A DNA stretch of 64,000 nt from Hansfordia pulvinata (Eukaryota > Ascomycota > Sordariomycetes > Xylariales): contig BJKQ01000001.1 of assembly GCA_006538405.1 (NCBI GenBank), positions 3,472,001-3,536,000 of the forward strand. Reading direction: 5' to 3'. A model generated the notes under the pieces. The model searched no databases and was not told the DNA's origin. It saw only the letters and a list, made by a program, of their open reading frames with translations. The position numbers were made by a program, and so were the translations under genes. Every line of letters begins with the position of its first letter. Position 1 is the stretch's first letter. Shown piece by piece: positions 1 through 12,627 of the stretch.

Positions 1-262
1 TGTGAGTTGCACTCACAGGGACAGGCTCGAACCCCTCGGCAACAAGGAGGCGGGCGCATGCGTCGACAAAGCGGTCCAGCTGGGCGCCGGTGAAGTACTC
101 GTAGTCGTCGATGCTGGTGTCGCGGCGCGGGTAGCCGAGGATGGGCTGGGGCGGGTCGTCGGCGGCGCGGTGGCGGATGATGTCGTCGAGGACCCGCAGG
201 TGTCCGTACTCGTCGCGGACGGCGTCGAGGCCGTCGCCGGCGCCGCCGGCTTTGCTTGCCAT
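1..262 (-). CDS. N-terminus of an NRPS-like adenylate-forming enzyme (partial, runs off the window)
   Basis: The reverse strand opens with ATG at 262 and reads without a stop to the window edge. The roughly 80 visible residues contain the pattern seen at the start of fungal adenylation (AMP-binding) domains: LRVLDDIIRHRAADDPPQP, then LGYPRR, then DDYEYFTGAQLDRFVDACA. In this family the segment precedes the ATP-binding core of stand-alone NRPS-like or reductase-type enzymes that activate a carboxylic acid as an acyl-adenylate. The core motifs lie outside the window, so substrate and downstream domains are unknown. A GTGAGT donor follows the codons for EPVP at about position 17, so the first exon probably ends there. 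Family assignment rests on the N-terminal pattern only; an ordinary acyl-CoA ligase is the main alternative. Confidence 0.55.
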   Translation of the reverse strand, partial: MASKAGGAGDGLDAVRDEYGHLRVLDDIIRHRAADDPPQPILGYPRRDTSIDDYEYFTGAQLDRFVDACARLLVAEGFEPVPVSATH

Positions 263-3200
263 TGTTGCTGGCTCTGTGTGTCGGTTTTTTTTTCTTCTTT
301 TGGCCGAGGGGAAGGGGACTTCGACTGAATTGTTGTCTATTATTTGTGGAAAGAGCCCAATGGGCTTTGGTGATATCCCCGTCTTGACCCGGAGCAGAAG
401 ATCGAGAGGAAGAGGAGGAGGAGGAGGAGGAGGAGGAGGAAGAGGAGAGGGGAGGGAGACGGGGGAGGGAGTCAGTCAGAGTCAAGCGACTTATTGACCG
501 GTGCAGAGTTGGGCAAGTGGGCGAGTGAGTGAGGAGCTGAGAGTTAGGTTTCGGACTTGACTTATTTTCAAGGGAGACGCGAGACGAAGCGGTTCGGGAC
601 AGGCGGAGGATCAGGTCATGATCCAGGACAGGACAGAGGGAAAGAAGCTCGACACTGACCCCCGAGGATTCCCCGCCATGTCTTTGGCGCCCGCCCGCCC
701 GCTCGCTGGCGGCAGAGAGCGACATTACGGTACGGGGCCATGGTGGGATCGAGCCGGGCCGAGTCGAGTCGAGTCGAGTCGAGTCGAGTCGAGGTGAGGT
801 GAGGCGAGGCGAAGCGAGGCCCGGCCAACCAGCCGGCCGGGAATAGTCCACCGCCACACCGACAAGGCCCGTTTCCAGGGTCCAGCGAGGTGGGAGCGGC
901 TACCTGCGTGCCTGCGTACTGCTTCACTCGTGTGCCAATGCACACTCGCACTACGAGGACGGCAGCGCTGCCCAGAGACGTCTGGGGGTCGTCCACTGCG
1001 GGGCCACATGCGGTAGATCGAGGCAGCCCGGCACACTACGGATACGTGCTCCAAGGTTATTAGGCACTACGAGCGCCCATTTGTGGGCAAAGTGTGAATC
1101 CATCCCACTGGCTCGTATTACGAGTTCCGAGTAGAGGGGAGGCCGGGTACTCGTAGGGAGGGAGGGAAATAGAAAGATAGAAAGACACACAGAGAGAGAG
1201 AGGCGGGGGCCGGACGTCTCGGCGGCTTGCGTTGTTAGCTGGAATCCTCCCCCCTCCCCCCCCCCCCCCTTCTGTCATAGTTACCTTTTACCTACCTTAA
1301 GCCACGAGTTTTATAGTACTGTGCTGTACCCGCGCCGCGCGCCGGAGCATAGAATTCGCACTAGCTCCCTAGGACGGTTGTCTGACAGGCCCGGCGTTGG
1401 GATAGTCGCGGGATATGATGGGGAGTCAGTCCAACTTTGGGAACTTGAGGTTGTCGCGGTTGAGGCCAGAAATGATTTGGAATGGGCGAAGGGGGGGACG
1501 GGGACGAGCCTCGGCTTGTCCAGTCCCCTCTGCCGGCTCAACTGGCATCGATGTACGCGTATGTAGGGCTGGGTCGTTCCAGGATATATAGGGGTTTTAT
1601 CAAGGGGGGTAGGCCTGTAGGAGTAGGTAGTAAGGGTTTGCCCTGCTTTTTCTCTGGCTTGTCATACTCATACCTAATAATCCGCTGTTGGCAGCAGTAA
1701 AGTAAGGTATCTACCGTATCTATCGCGCTATTCCAGAGTTGCGAGTCTTGTTACCCATTTTCCGGCCGAGGAACACTCCCAACGTGCCCGTACACCGCAA
1801 AGGTACAAAGTACGGCAATCTGTGTACCTAGGATAGATATCTCAAAAAAAGGTAGGGTGATTGCAAGGACGGGTACGAGTAGGGACTTGGGCACGAGTAC
1901 TCTACTTATCTACATGTATGCACTACATAAGGTAGGTACGAGTAGGTGGTAGGCGACTCGAATCTGGGACCAGCCCAATGGAGGACGGGTTCCCCGCCCA
2001 AAAGGGGCAACCATGCCCAGGCGGGATTGGCTCGGGGTATAGCGCTTCGATCCGTCCGCTGACAGTCACTACTCGTACTTTGGGCATTGTGCCGCGCCGG
2101 CAGTCGATGTGACAGATCAGGTACGAGCAGGAAGGAAAAGAGAGGACCAAGTAGGTGAGGGACAAGAGGACAAACATCCATTCTATATATGCCTAATAAG
2201 AGTACTCGTGCTACCAGTGAGTACCTCTCGTACCAGAAAGAAAGAAAAGAAAGAGAGAAAGAAAGACTTGGAAGCGAGCGAGACCCTCGAGGCCGCATTA
2301 GACGCGCATGCTCAGCTCTGCATGTGCGCGCCACCTCACCTCACCTCACCTCACCTCACTTTACCTTACTCGTACCTTGCCTTGGACGGCACGACGACAT
2401 TGAATAACGACATGACGACAGTAGGTAGGTGCCTAGAGACACACTACAAGTAGACCAAGTCGCTCGTTTAATCGCACTCCCCGGGCCGCTCGCCGTTCTA
2501 CTCGTATCTGTCGCCGAGATAGCCGCACGGTCATCCGCCTCTTTCTCGTCTGCCTCTCTTTTATTTTCACTCGCGGGAAGAAAAAGAGAAAAAAAAAAAA
2601 AACAGAACAGATAGAACAGATAGAAACACCCCCGCTCGAACTCTTCACCACCACTCAGGAGGAGCGGGGATCGATCGGTGATTGTCTCCTCCGGAACCGA
2701 CCTGGTCGATCTCGGGCCATAAAACCAACGAGACTATTGGATGGGCGTCTGCGCGTGCGCACTCGTACATACCTATACGCGTGCTCGACCCATGTATGTA
2801 TGTACCTTAGCACGCTTAAGTGATGGACGAGCCACTTGGCCTGGAATGATTGCCCGTACACCTTCCTTCGGACGAGTATCGAGTATCGTTCCAAGCCCGT
2901 TCTCGCTCTGCCCGGCCCCCGCCCGCCATCCGCCGCCATGGTTCGGTCTCAGCTGTCTCAGCTGCGGCGCGAGCCCCTGATGAGTTCTGGAACAAGGCCC
3001 AGAAATGTCTCGGTCGTGCAGAACAATCAGTGTCTCACACTCTCTTTCTCTATCTCTACTACAGAGTTCAGACTGTCTAGCATACTCGTACCCGTACTCG
3101 TGGTGGCTGGGAGCCCAAGGTTGGTTGTTTGGAGAAAGGGGAACGAAGGAATTGGCAGCCCGTCACGTCGGGCCCGAAGGAGAAAGAGAAACCAGAGAGA

Positions 3201-4949
3201 CAGAGACGTGGGGGAATAGAAAAGAAGAAGAAAAGAAGGAAAAACCCCGTCTTGTAGCTGCCACCAGAGTCAACCGGGCCACTGCGCAGAGACATCTGGC
3301 GTGGGTGGAATCCCCTCTTGCTGGCCCGCTGCTGCCTGCCAGCTCGGGCCAGGAAAGAATAAGAACCAAAATGAGAATCAAAAATAAAAATAAAATAAAG
3401 CTCAGCCACTTACACACTCTCTCTCCTTTCCACTTCCTCTGCCGCCGGAGCTCCCGGGAGCAGAGACTTGATGATGTTGATGAGGAATCATGGGGAAACC
3501 CGCAAAGGCCCCGGGCCCTGCCTGCCAGGGCGCAGACCCGCTTTCCCCCCGGGTCGAACAGAGGACGACGGCCTAAAACGCACAGCCCCGGGATTCCAAA
3601 TATACGGTAATAATGTACGAGTGCTGCGCAACCCGCCCGCGTGGGCGCGGGGATCCGATGTGGAATACTCTGATGACGACTGCGCAGACGGCACGAGCGG
3701 GTGCCCAAGCCAGCCAGGCTGGGGGCCAGAGTGGTTTCTCCTGACTGACTGGCTGCCAGGGAGCAAGGTGTGCGTTCCCATCATCCGCAGCCCCCGTCCG
3801 GCCCGCCTCTCTCTCTCTATCGGAGTCGGTGTTGGCCCCTGAACCTCTGTGCGAGAATCTCCATCGCGAACTGACTTGGGGCGTGAAGCCTGCCGGTGAC
3901 ACACAGCCGAGGACCAGGTAGACGACGATATGATCACGCGGCACTGATACACTTGCAGATGGGATGACATGACCACACCTTTCTTTGCCTGGGTCAAGGC
4001 CCCGCGACCTGCTGATTCCCAGCCTTGAATAACCAGGTACCCAGACGCTGGGTACTGTAAAGTCAACACGCTTCTTTCTCTCTTGATCAGTCCATTCACA
4101 GTGAGGTCTCAATAACCCAGTGTGTGTCCGTGGATCGGCCATGAACATCAAATTCAGCCACCGAAACAGCCTCCCGGCGGCGAGAAGAAGCTGCAAGCCC
4201 ACCACGCCCACAGAGCAGTAAGACGGCCAGTCCCCTCGCCCGGCACGAAACATTTATATGCGCTCGTCTCATACCTATCCCCTTACCCCATCCAGTGAGA
4301 ATCCAAGGTACACGGAGTCTGTGGCGCGCGGGTGGTGGTGTTGCCGCGGTTGCTGCTGCCCAACGCGCCGCCCCCCTACGAGTTCTGGGCGGGACGGGAA
4401 GCCGTTGAATATGAAGTCCCGCGATTCAAAGAGTCGTCGCTGTCAAATAGGGGCCGGAGCGGAACTGCTGTCTTGCCTCTCAACCACAACGCTGCTGCTT
4501 TCAACCACGCAGCTAGATTTACACGTCCCTATGAATCACTCCTTTTACAGGCCCAGGTGACAGTTCCAAGCATGTGATAGTAGGGAGCGGATATTTGTTT
4601 GATTCTCCTTAGTATACAAAAACTCCGGCCGCTCGAGGGCGGCCTTGCGCGTTCCTTGCCCCCTCCCTCATCGCTTGCCAGGCCATGGACCGCACCGTAT
4701 CCGCTCGATTGCGCCTTGGCGGACCATGGCTAACCCCAAGTCTATGTCTACCTCCTAATATATGCGCTGGCGGGGGTGGGTATGTGTGAAAACAAGTAAA
4801 GTGGTGATTGCAGCCATGCTAACAAGATCAGGCCAACGACAAGCCACCCAACACCAATATCAACCATATAGTACAATCATCTTCCTCTTCTACAACTGCC
4901 GTGTTCCCGAGCTGAGCGAAATATGGCGTGGCTGACGGGAGGCAATCTC
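263..4949. other. Gene-poor spacer, low-complexity
   Basis: No convincing gene. Open frames occur on both strands, especially at 2.1-4.3 kb, but all have shadow-like Arg/Ser/Pro-rich composition, no recognisable domain and no consistent splice pattern. It holds GGA repeats (about 410-445), a GAGTC tandem tract (about 765-800), a C-rich run (1250-1270), purine tracts near 2230-2270 and 3180-3250, TCACC repeats (2335-2360) and many copies of TACGAGTA/TACTCGTA. The left end should contain the promoter of the partial adenylation gene and the right end the 3' region of the DnaJ gene. Confidence 0.6.
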
Positions 4950-6775
4950 TTAGCCGGATCCGGTGCCCGTCTCCTTTTTGGACTGGTCTTCAGGTTTGGT
5001 GTCCTTTGTCTCGGTTGAGCCCTTCTCAGTCGCCTCTTTTTGGTCGGCGGCGCCCTCACTCGTCTTTTGTTCGTTCGCTGCCCGGTGCGCCGGGTGGTTC
5101 GTCAGGTTGTGCCACATGGACTTGAGAAAGCCTTCGTCCTTGTGGGTGGCCGGGTCATCGTCCTTGGTTGCTTCGCCCGAGGCGGAACTGAATGCCATGT
5201 CAGTAGATTGCGTGGATTACCCCAGAACATGACAACTTACCCGCTCATGTTGACATTCATGACCCGCTTGGCCGTCTTGTCTCCCATCTCATCCGCCAGC
5301 ATCTCGACAATGGTCCGCTGGTTGGCCGACAAGTACTTGGGCATGTTGACGCGGAACTCCACCTTGAGGTCGCCATTGGTGCGACGAGAGCCCAGTTTGC
5401 GCATCCCCATTCCACCAAGAGTCATCTTGTCGCCGGTGTTGGTGCCCGTCGCGACCTTTACATTGACCTCGCCATCCAATGTGGGAACCCTGACCTCGCC
5501 TCCCAGAAGTGCTGTGGTGAGCGGCAGGCTGGCCGTGTAGAGAATGTCGGATCCGGCACGCTTGAACTTGGGATCCGCTGCGACACGGACGAACACGTAC
5601 AGATCACCGTTCTGAGTCTGCGCATTGGGGTCGGCAGCACTTCCGGTCACAGGCGCATCACCTCCGCCGTCGACACGCAGACGCATGCCGTCTTCGATAC
5701 CAGCCGGGATGTCAATGGACACCGTCTTGCGGTCACGAACAACACCGTTGCCATGGCAGGATCGGCATTCGGATCCCCGAGGAGCACTCTGCCCGCTGCC
5801 CTTGCAGGAGGAGCAGGTGGACGCCATTTGAAAACCACCAGACATGAAGTGAACCTGGGTACCGCTGCCGCCGCAGCTCTTGCACTGCGATTTCTTGGTG
5901 CCGGGCTTCAGGCCGCTGCCGGTACACGTGCCGCAGGATGTCAAGGGCTGGATGGTGATGGTCTTGCTGGTACCCTTGGCAGACTCCATGAAGGATATGC
6001 TGGTCTGCACCTCGATGTTATCACCGACCAAGATCTCCTGACCGCCAAACGGACTCCGACCGCCACGGCCTCCGCCACCAAAGGGGCCGCCTCGGCCGCC
6101 GGTAAACGCCGAGAAAATGTCGTCGAAGTTGATGTTGGAACCGCCGCCGAAACCGCCACCGAAACCGCCGCCGCCGCCAAAACCGCCGCCGAAAGGATGT
6201 CCAGCGCCACCAAAGGGGTCGCCGCCGCCGGGATGCGCATTGCCGTTGGGGTCGAAGCCGGCGGCGCCGAACTGATCAAACTGTTCCTTCTTCTTGGGGT
6301 CGGACAGAATCTCGTACGAGGACTGGATGTCGGCAAACTTGTCCTTGGCGGTCGCGTCCTTGTTGGTGTCAGGGTGGTACTTCTTGGCGAGCCCGTAGTA
6401 GGCCTTCTTGATTTCGCCAGCGGAGGCCGTTTTGCTCACGCCAAGGGCCTTGTAGGGGTCCTTGACGGCCAGAGAGGCTGGAGTGGCCCGGAATGACTGG
6501 AAGGGTTGTAGAATTAGTCAGGTGGCCATAAGAGCGAGGATAGAGGCACAAGGAGACCGGGAACAAACCCTTTGCTGGTAAGTAGGGGCATGGCGGGCAT
6601 GTGGAATGGTGGGCCTGGCGGTGGATTGGGGTGCGTGTGGTTGTGCGAGAGAGGAGATAGAGGCCGACTGGGCACGCTTGGAGACTGCATCTCTTAACCT
6701 CTGGCGGCGGTAGATCTGAGCTGGAGAGAGCATGCGCGAGGGAATCGCAGCCTTGGTGACGACGGAGGAGTTCAT
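4950..6775 (-). CDS. MDJ1: Mitochondrial DnaJ-type co-chaperone Mdj1
   Basis: Type I Hsp40 that stimulates the ATPase of mitochondrial Hsp70 and helps fold matrix proteins. Three exons: 6569-6775, 5241-6496 and 4950-5187, joined by introns with GTTTGT..CAG and GTAAGT..CAG ends and CTGAC/CTAAT branch sequences; total 566 aa. The first exon encodes an Arg/Ser-rich, acid-poor targeting sequence. Then come a J domain (about residues 83-147, HPD at 110-112), a Gly/Phe-rich segment (about 147-205), a zinc-binding domain from about residue 257 with four CxxCxGxG motifs ([32 protein letters not shown]), and the C-terminal substrate-binding region. The last exon adds an acidic Lys/Glu/Thr-rich tail ([15 protein letters not shown], then low complexity). 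The mitochondrial leader separates it from cytosolic Ydj1. Reading through the second intron would end the protein at Ser-Gly. Confidence 0.93.
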
Positions 6776-8246
6776 CGTAGCGTGGGGGCCAATGCCGGTG
6801 ACAGGTCGAAGTCGACAATGGGGGGTGGTGGCGCCAAGTCGAAGGAGCCGTACAATGGCGGATGGAAATGCAGAGACGGAGAGGAGAGTGTTCTGGCTGA
6901 GGAAGGTGTCGACGGCTCACGTCATGTCGCGCGTAGCACAGCAGAGCACAGTACTGCACTGCAGGTGAGGCAGATGATGGGCGTGGCCGTGTGCAAAGGA
7001 CCACTGGATATTGGAAAGCTGCTGGCCAGTCGAATGGGACTTCGGACAGGGTCGGGTCGAGTTGAGGTCGTCGCGTCGGGTGGGAAGGGCGGGTGGGTGG
7101 AAGAGAGAGGCGTGGTGGACGCGATTGGGAATAGCTGCTGGGGGGTTTGAGGGTTCGAAGGTTTGGAAGCTTCTCGACGCGACGACGACGAGGCCGGAAA
7201 AACGATGGGGGAAAAGACAGACAGCGTTGACTTGGGCACAGGCAGGCGCGGCGGGCTGGTGTGAGTCCAGGCCGGCCCTTGTCGCGATGACGCTCCAAAA
7301 CTTTTCTTCGTAAAATGGCACCGGCTAGCCTGTTTGGGCCAAAGTGGGTGCGCGTCGGTTACTCTCGAGACCGGTACCCTTGGGCGTGCGAAAGCACGGG
7401 CAAGTACTTGAGCTCGGGAGCCATAGCTAAGTATTTCCGCTGCTGCGTACTGGTGGCTGGATACTTTGACGAGCAGCACACACGAGCCGTTGAAAGGTTC
7501 CGGCGGTGCTGAAAGTTGAGACAGAGGCATGTACTTTGCAGACGGCTTCCAACCCGCGTTCCGTGCTGCTTCCTCCCGCGACCCGAGAGCTGTCTGGCTG
7601 TGGCCGAGTAATAACCGCGCCGCCCATTGGCCCGTCCCATCGCCGTAATGAGAGTACGAGATCAGTACCCATGAGCCCGGCCCATTATGTCATTGCTCGA
7701 AGAGCCGGCTGGGATCCCAGGAACCATCACCACCACAGAGACTGTAAGGGGTACTATGGCTCGCAGGGAAACAGTCAAGTCGATCGATGTCATGTCCTGT
7801 CTCTGTCTCGAATGGCTTTGCACTTTCCTCCATTGGATGTGCCTCAGATACCTTGGGTAAGTACCTAAGGTATTGAGTATGTACAGGTAGTATTTCCAGA
7901 GGATAATAATCCAATTGGCAGGCACGATCTATTATCCCTCGGACGAACACAATTCGATGCTCATGGCAGGCGCGACGCAACCAGATGCGTGGCCTACGAC
8001 TGGAACCTAATTGAATGCTGCCACACTTTGTCTTTGACCAGCCTGCTCCCAACCTTCAAATGTTCCGCCTTCGATCCCATCATGGCAACAGGCCCAAGCC
8101 AGATGGACACGCCATTCTTCATCGGAATCAACTAGCCACGGTACTCATTGTCGCATGCGCCCTTCGAACCAGCCGAGCCCACTCGTCTTGCTACCTCTGC
8201 CTTCCATTCGCTTTGCATCGTCCCGCCCATCTATCACCAGCTCAGC
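6776..8246. other. Spacer between the asparagine synthetase 3' end and the MDJ1 promoter
   Basis: No gene recognised. The left part should carry the MDJ1 promoter and 5' UTR, since MDJ1 reads leftward from 6775. Overlapping open frames at 6.9-7.5 kb lack domains and look like shadows. A palindromic ACCTAAGGTA motif occurs near 7864. Confidence 0.5.
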
Positions 8247-10731
8247 CTATTTCCCGCCCGCTCCCATCCCCACTCCGGCCCAGCACTGCTCTGTAGCCCT
8301 CGCGACGCTGAAGCGCCGGCCGATCACCACCCACGCGCCAACAAACAGGAGCGTCCTGAAAGACTTGGGGTCCGCGCCAGGGCCAAACGCCTGCTCCAGC
8401 GCCGTTTCCACCACGCGGTGATCGACGAACCCCAGCGCGCCCACTGCTTCCCGCGTCAGGAGCCCCTCGAACATGGCGTGCATGGGGCCGCCCGCCGGAT
8501 AGCTGACCGGGGCCGTGTACGGGTGCTTCTTCCTCTCGTACATCTCCTGCATGACGAACGGCCGCGCCGCCTCCCGGAGGATCCACTTCTCTGTCAGCAC
8601 CTCGCCCACGCGGCCCCGATCCTCGGCCCACGGCCCGTCCGCCCCCCGGGGGTGGACGTGCAGATTGCCCGACCTGCTCGCCGGTGCCTCCTTCTTGGTC
8701 TTCCTGTAAGGCGTGTGGCCGATCTTGAGGCTTGGCGGCAGCCCGTCGGCGTACTCCGCGAGCACGTGATCGAGCAGAGGCGGGCGCGCCTCGATCCCGT
8801 GGGCCATGTCCGGGCTGTCCGACTCGGCGAAGAGGAAGACACTGGGCAGAATGCCGCGGTTGAAGAGGTACAGTGACGCGTGCAGAGGGTGCCACGAGTG
8901 CCGGATCCTCTCGAGCGCCTTGGCCGGCACAGACCGCTCCAGTACTTTGGTGTTGCCGCTGCTCGCCGAGCTGCGCCAGCGCCGGCGCACCCACGGCTCG
9001 AACATGGCCAGTTCGGGCTGCCATGCGCGCATGAACCCCGGTACGACGGTGCCATTGAGCGACTGCTGCTGCTGCTTCGTCTGGGTAACGTGGGCGAAGA
9101 GACCGACGGTCGGAGCGAAAGCAGCAAATCCCCGCTCGACCTCCTCTCGCAAGGCCTCGCGCAGCTCCGTGTCCTGCGCCAGGGGCGACTCGGGCATGGA
9201 CAAGTCCGGCTCCCGCAAGAAGTCCGCCGGAAAGACGGGGTAGCCTGCGAACAGCTCGTCCGAGCCCTCGCCGGTCAGCACCACCTTGACGCCGTCACGA
9301 CGCGGGGCCGACGACAGCACATGCCGGCCCACGCTGTTGAGATCGAAGTTGTGTCGCTCGCAGTGGTAGGCAGCGTCGCTGAAGTTGTCAGCCAGCACTT
9401 TCTCGTCCATCCTCTGCTTGATCAGGTCGACCCCGAGCCAGCGAGCCGTCCGCGCGGCGATGTCTGAGGTACACGGGCAGGTCAGCACCCGCGTGCTCGC
9501 CGCTCCAGGCGCGCAGATGAGCTTGGCTCAACTTACCGGACTCGTTATAGCCACTTGCGTTGGGGAACTCGATGGTGAAGCACCGTACTTTATCGGTGGC
9601 TTGCTGAGTGCCAGCACGGACATCCTCCTGCCTCATCAGGTGTGTAACGATGCCGGCCACTAGCGACGAATCAAGGCCGCCAGAGAGATAGATGCCCACG
9701 GGGACATCTGCCTGCAGACGCAGTCGTATGGCCTCGACCAGCCTCTGGCGGACCCCAGTGATCATCTCACCCACAGACCGGGTCTCGACCGCGTGCTGCG
9801 ATGGGTCAGCCACCTGCTGTGATACGTCCGACGCGAGCCTGGGGCATGGGTGCTTGGAGGGTCCAGTGGGCGAACGACTCGAGCCTACCTTGTCCTTGAA
9901 CGACATATCCCAATACCGGTGCTTCTTGACCCTCCCGCATGGCAGAACCTCCACCCAGTGGGCCGGGGGCACTTTACTGACGCCACGAAACAGCGTGCGA
10001 TCGTCGTGCTGCGAGCCCGAATCCACTATTGCGCCGACGTTCCACGCCGGCTCCCATCCCATAGGCAGGAAGCCCTTGGCTTCAGAGCTCAGAAGTATGC
10101 GTTGATTGGCCCCCTGCCCGGTTCTAGTCCAATAGAGCGGCTTGATGCCGAATCGGTCGCGTGCTGCAATGACCTTGCCCTCTCGATCGTCGAATAGGAT
10201 CAAAGCAAACTCGCCACGGAGGTGATCCAGAAACCGGGGAGCCCCAAAGATGGCGTACAATGCCACGACAACCTCGCTGTCGCTGCGGCCCCTGAAGTGG
10301 TACCCGTGCGCGGCGAAGGTCTCTCGCAGCCGGCTGTGGTCGTATATCTCCCCGTTGACGACTGCATGGATGTGTCCGTCTGGGCTGGGGATCGGCTGCG
10401 AGCCCCTTTCGGACAGGTCGTTGATGGACAGGCGCGCATGCCCAAGCCCTGGTCCTTGTCAGCCATCAGTCTATTCTGGCTCGCTCCTCCGAGGAGCCCC
10501 TTGCTCGAGCAACACACCAACACTCGCGTCTTTGTTGGTCCAGACACCCCTGCCATCCGGCCCACGATGCGCAATGCGATCCAAGCTATCGTTGAGCTCC
10601 GACTGCAGGAGGTCGGCGTCCGATGGCAACCCGCAGGCTTTCGAAGCCGTCGCCTGCCCCAGTCCGGCGTTCTGGTATCGGCAGCATGGACAGTCCTGGC
10701 GGGGGCGGACGCTGGCAATGATACCACACAT
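8247..10731 (-). CDS. Glutamine-hydrolysing asparagine synthetase (class II, AsnB-like)
   Basis: Makes asparagine (or an amidated product) from aspartate, ATP and glutamine. It begins MCGIIAS, so Cys2 is the N-terminal nucleophile of a class II glutamine amidotransferase, followed by LDRIAHRGPDG, LGHARLSIND and GEIYDH. The synthetase half has the ATP-pyrophosphatase loop SGGLDSS (9666-9684) and VVLTGEGSDELFAGYP. Exons: 10518-10731, 9889-10448, 9537-9795 and 8247-9463. The first and third introns are well supported (GTGTGT..CAG; GTAAGT..CAG) and join conserved motifs. The middle intron (9796-9888) is in frame, so retaining it gives 780 aa and removing it 749 aa. Residues around ARPPLLDHVLAEYADGLP and PYRKTKKEAP fit the family C-terminus. 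The sequence resembles the AsnB-like proteins common in fungi more than the short Asn1/Asn2 housekeeping enzymes; this is a judgement from motif layout. Confidence 0.9.
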
Positions 10732-12266
10732 GATGTCTGTAGTCTGAGCGCCGCGGGTCTATTCTTTTCTCGTCAGAGCGTAGTATCGAAGACTCGCGGT
10801 TTGATCGTGACTTTGTGGAACACACACCACTCGCACGGGGGTCCTTTGTTCAAAAGACGTTACGGGTGCATGCAGAGTTGATCATTCTCGCCAGCCGCGT
10901 CTCAGGCCAGCAGGCTCACATGCTAGCATATTCGCAAGTCGCCAAACAAGGCAGTATATTCGGAAGCCGGGATGGAGAAATTTGCCTTTGTGAGTCTATT
11001 CGTCAACACACTTTGTATACTGGGCTCGATTACAAAGATACCGTACCATGAAGAGCGGTGCTTTGCAATTACCTGTCGCCCTTTTCTCCGTGTTTTACTC
11101 TGGAGGGAATCTTTACTTATTCTCACAAGTCATGAGTGCGTGCAGCTCGGGAGAGCAGCAGCGGTCAATCACGATTCGCCCGGGCCTTCTCCAGTGGGAT
11201 TTCCGTGGCTCGATGCGGTCAAATCACGGAGACCGCTCCCAGCAGATATCACCGGACGAAGTTGGCTCTCAAAGTCGATGTGTGGCTACATGAGGTACTC
11301 ACAGCGGCGCCAAGATTGAGTTGGTACTCCGAGCCGCATGCAAAGCTCGGCCGAGAACGTGCCGCGCTGTGCGACGGCTGTTGGGCCTTGCGTGAGGGTT
11401 GCTTCGTGGAGAGTACACTCGTGTATGATTCATCACGAGAGAGATGCTTTCTTTTTCTTTTATTCCGGGGGTCAAGGTTCGCGGCCATACGAGTACACAC
11501 CCGAGGAGCCAGCACTTCCTCATTCCGCGCACACCTTGCACTGCTCCCTTGCTCGTGCTCTTGCCAGACCCCGTCCGCTACTGCTGCGTGTTCGTTCGCA
11601 GGCGGGCGGGCGGGCAAGTTGATCGGAAAGCCATCATCCAGTCGGGATTCCCTCCGTAGACTTTCAACGGGGCATGACTCGGGATTCTGCCATTGACCAG
11701 CCAGCCAGGCCCGTACAGAAAGCAGAGGGGGGGCTGTGGAAGCGAAATCAACGCAACAAATGGTGCGTTGGCTCGCCCACCGCAGCCTGTTCTCGATGCC
11801 TACTCGTCAATGAAGAGAGCGCTTGCGCTTCGCTCAAAAGAGACCTGTTGCCGTGTTTGGCCACTCGCATGGGATGGGATCAGTCATGAGTCCCTTGAGA
11901 ACCAAAGTCAATGCTGACCACCTGCCTGCCTACATGTATGCACCTTACTGAGGGACGTACGGTGCAGGTACGCGCGCCCTCGCATTTGTAGGTGAGGTAC
12001 TCGTATGTATCCCTTCCCGAGACCTCCGAGGCCGGGATTTGTCAAGCTTGTGCGATCTTTGATGTCATGGCCACGCAAATCGTGCTTGTTGCAAGTGAAG
12101 TATCCTCTTCTCTTTCTCTTTCTATGAGAGGGAGCGAGAGATAGTGGATAGGACGAGGAGAAGAGTGGACGCGGCTATCCCGCGAATGCAGGTAACCTCT
12201 CGAGTACCTAATTGGCGCGGCGCGCCCGCGCTCTGCATCCAGGCCCTGCGCAGTTGTGGGTAAGAG

Positions 12267-12382
<116 letters not shown>

Positions 12383-12535
12383 AGGTGTGTAGAACCCCGG
12401 CTGCATCGCGCCACCCGGGTACGGTTTCCGTCTGATCCGGTCTGCGCGAGCGGCGGCCCGCGATGATGGCTCTTGTCTTCTCTGTTCCACGTTGGGGACT
12501 CGACTCCCACGCAGTCAGGGCCGCTTTAAGACTGC

Positions 12536-12627
12536 AGAAGAAGAAGAAGAAGAAGAAGAAGAAGAAGAAGAAGAAGAAGAAGAAGAAGAAGAAGAAGAAG
12601 AAGAAGAAGAAGAAGAAGAAGAAGAAG
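12536..12627. repeat. Trinucleotide microsatellite (AAG) of about 30 units
   Basis: About 92 nt of perfect AAG/GAA repeat on the plus strand, 160 nt after the GA tract and with the purines on the same strand. Not part of a recognised gene. Confidence 0.98.

Noticed and set aside
1..17. Near-perfect palindrome TGTGAGTTGCACTCACA at the window start
   Set aside because: It overlaps a probable splice donor of the partial gene, and one palindrome of this size in isolation is not evidence for a regulatory site.
3163..4253. Several overlapping reverse frames of 180-226 residues
   Set aside because: Three frames are open at once in a GC-rich region, which is expected by chance; none shows a domain or fungal splice pattern.
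5753..6496. 247-residue forward frame opposite MDJ1
   Set aside because: Mirror of the Gly-rich J-protein sequence; no start context or domain.
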